From an uncultured Clostridium sp. (lineage in GTDB: Bacteria; Bacillota; Clostridia; Lachnospirales; Lachnospiraceae): a stretch of 44,567 nt of DNA. Under the pieces are notes generated by a model. The model saw nothing but the letters and a program-made list of their open reading frames with translations. It searched no databases and was not told where the DNA came from. The stretch spans positions 1-44,567 of the forward strand of contig CAMNRM010000041.1 of NCBI GenBank assembly GCA_946553025.1. Reading direction: 5' to 3'. Numbering within the stretch: position 1 is the first letter of the stretch; each line of letters begins with the position of its first letter. Positions 43,654-44,567 of this stretch are shown here, piece by piece. The position numbers and the translations under genes are program-made.

Positions 43654-43750
43654 ACTTGAAGAAATTGTAGAAGTAACAATGGGGCAATCTTCCAAATCCG
43701 AATACGATAAAACTGCATCTGCAAGAGTAGCTTGCCAGCAGGACAGATGA
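43643..43750 (+). pseudogene. hsdS stub, N-terminal 20-odd residues only (system B)
   Basis: A 35-codon frame starting inside the hsdM end reads KLEEIVEVTMGQSSKSEY, the classic opening of an HsdS target-recognition domain (xMGQSPxSEYYN). After about base 43703 the sequence stops being hsdS and becomes a recombinase remnant in another frame, and the frame ends at TGA 43748-43750. So the first specificity gene has been replaced from its 20th residue onward. It cannot supply a DNA-recognition domain. Confidence 0.8.
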
Positions 43751-44027
43751 TAATCCATCACTCTTTGTAAGATTGCGAGCGCCGTATGAACGGATAAAAA
43801 TTGGTGGCATGGAGTACTGCCTCCGCGAGATTGGCAAGTGGCTGAATATTCCGAAAGTGCATCCACATAAGTTCTGGCGGGCGCTGGCAACAATGGCGAT
43901 TAATAAAGGGATGCCCAAAGAACAGGTTCAGCAGCTCTTAGTGCATCAAAAGATAGGTACCACCATGTATTATGCGATGGTGAAGCAACAGAATGTGGAG
44001 TTGGAACATAGAAAATACATCAGATAG
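43704..44027 (+). pseudogene. Tyrosine recombinase remnant, C-terminal part, disrupted
   Basis: The frame in phase with the stop at 44025 reads KLHLQE, then TAG at 43728-43730, then LASRTDDNPSLFV, KVHPHKF, LATMAINKGMPKEQVQQLL and TTMYYAMVKQQNV. This is the catalytic C-terminus of the XerC-like recombinases often found beside hsdS genes. Lesions: the N-terminal two thirds are missing, a stop replaces the Tyr expected in LQEYL, and HKFWRALAT puts Trp where the HxxR arginine should be (normal HKFRRTLAT). LVHQ also replaces LGHx. The nucleophile Tyr (TTMYYAM) remains. An ATG at 43773 could give an 84-residue product, which would be inactive. Confidence 0.8.
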
Positions 44028-44037
44028 GAGCGCAAAT

Positions 44038-44567
44038 ATGGAACTTAAAGAATATAGGTTTGATGAAGTAACCATCAATTTTGATAAGAAGAGAGTTCCG
44101 ATTTCGGGTGCACAGCGAGAGAAAAGGCAAGGTAAGTATCGCTATTATGGTGCGCAAGGCATAATTGATTATATTGATGATTTCATCTTTGATGGGACAT
44201 ACCTTCTCATTGCCGAGGATGGCGAGAATCTTAAATCTCAAAAACAAAAAATCGCTCAAGTTGTTGATGGACAATTCTGGGTCAATAATCATGCTCACAT
44301 CGTGCAAGGCAACGAGCTATCTGATACTCGTTATCTTTGCTATTTGCTAAACAACATGGATTTGTCTGGATATGTTACCGGATCAGCACAGCCAAAATTG
44401 AGCCAAGCAAATTTGAATTCAGTTATACTACACCTTCCGTCTATCAGTGAGCAGCGGATAATTGTAGAGTATTTGTATATGTTCGACAAGAAAATTTCTG
44501 TCAATCAGCAGATAAACGATAATTTACAGCAACAAGCAGCCGCATTGTTTGAATCTTGGTTTGTCAA
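44038..44567 (+). CDS. hsdS: Type I restriction specificity subunit S (system B), 3' end cut by window
   Basis: 176 codons are visible with no stop before the window ends. ATG 44038 follows AGGAGCGCAAAT. It starts MELKEYRFDEVTINFDKKRV, then a target-recognition domain with YYGAQGIIDYIDDFIFDGTY, LIAEDGENL, FWVNNHAHIVQG, SAQPKLSQANLNSV and LPSISEQRIIVEYL. LQQQAAALFESWFV is the central conserved helix, so one recognition domain is complete and a second may follow beyond the window. It lies 10 bases after the recombinase remnant and is probably the working specificity gene of system B. An hsdR is expected further downstream. Confidence 0.9.
   Translation, partial: MELKEYRFDEVTINFDKKRVPISGAQREKRQGKYRYYGAQGIIDYIDDFIFDGTYLLIAEDGENLKSQKQKIAQVVDGQFWVNNHAHIVQGNELSDTRYLCYLLNNMDLSGYVTGSAQPKLSQANLNSVILHLPSISEQRIIVEYLYMFDKKISVNQQINDNLQQQAAALFESWFV

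Noticed and set aside
43773-44027. 84-codon frame as an intact small integrase gene
   Set aside because: It is only the recombinase C-terminus, the homologous frame continues upstream through a stop, and the HxxR arginine is replaced by Trp.

Overview
The window reads like a low-to-mid GC Firmicute of class Clostridia, most likely family Lachnospiraceae. The support is: strong GGAGG-type ribosome binding sites throughout, RecU as the Holliday-junction resolvase, a HisZ/short-HisG ATP phosphoribosyltransferase, a SleB-type cell-wall hydrolase as in spore formers, a PaaK-ACT pair, and conserved hypotheticals familiar from that family. This is inference from gene content; no marker gene fixes the genus. 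Both ends cut genes, and the first ~55 bases look damaged, so this is probably one draft contig.

Layout. 1-1407: tail of an ABC ATPase and its MacB/FtsX-like permease. 1473-3043: a small accessory patch with a Uma2 nuclease-fold gene, two copies of a palindromic repeat, and remnants of a BlaI/BlaR1 pair spliced onto a headless hypothetical gene. 3186-9840: housekeeping genes on the + strand (YgiQ radical SAM, SDR, membrane hypothetical, RluC/D pseudouridine synthase with a triplicated start region, trpS, recU). 9849-16057: a histidine operon hisZ-G-D-B-A followed by a protein fusing a degenerate HisF-like barrel to HisI and HisE; hisC, hisH and a canonical hisF are absent. 16168-18528: pepT, then a coupled pair of small unknown genes, one a P-loop protein. 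18604-20488 (minus): rtcB and a sugar O-acetyltransferase. 20758-24361: paaK, a tandem-ACT gene and an NhaC-type antiporter. 24410-27441 (minus): a ProX/YbaK deacylase, a HAD phosphatase, tRNA-Pro(GGG) on the plus strand, a second Uma2 gene and a SleB-like hydrolase. 27798-33868: a coupled hypothetical plus membrane-anchored nuclease, dihydrolipoamide dehydrogenase, an Xaa-Pro aminopeptidase, and an RlmD-type rRNA methyltransferase with an N-terminal tandem repeat.

33935-44567 is a restriction island, clearly AT-rich in its first part. System A is a type I restriction-modification operon, hsdR-hsdS-(PrrC-like ATPase)-hsdM, followed by a very acidic unknown protein. The inserted ATPase keeps ABC motifs and an R-xxx-E...H arrangement matching the proposed active site of the anticodon nuclease PrrC, so it may be a suicide backup that cleaves tRNA when restriction is inhibited. 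System B follows from its own promoter and a 23-bp palindrome: hsdM, a 35-residue stub of hsdS, a broken tyrosine-recombinase remnant, and a second hsdS running off the end. It looks like the scar of a phase-variable, recombinase-shuffled specificity locus.

The most interesting items are the PrrC-like gene inside system A, the collapsed hsdS/recombinase locus in system B, the HisF-like-HisI-HisE fusion in an operon without hisH/hisF, and the triplicated 28-bp ribosome-binding/start unit before the pseudouridine synthase.
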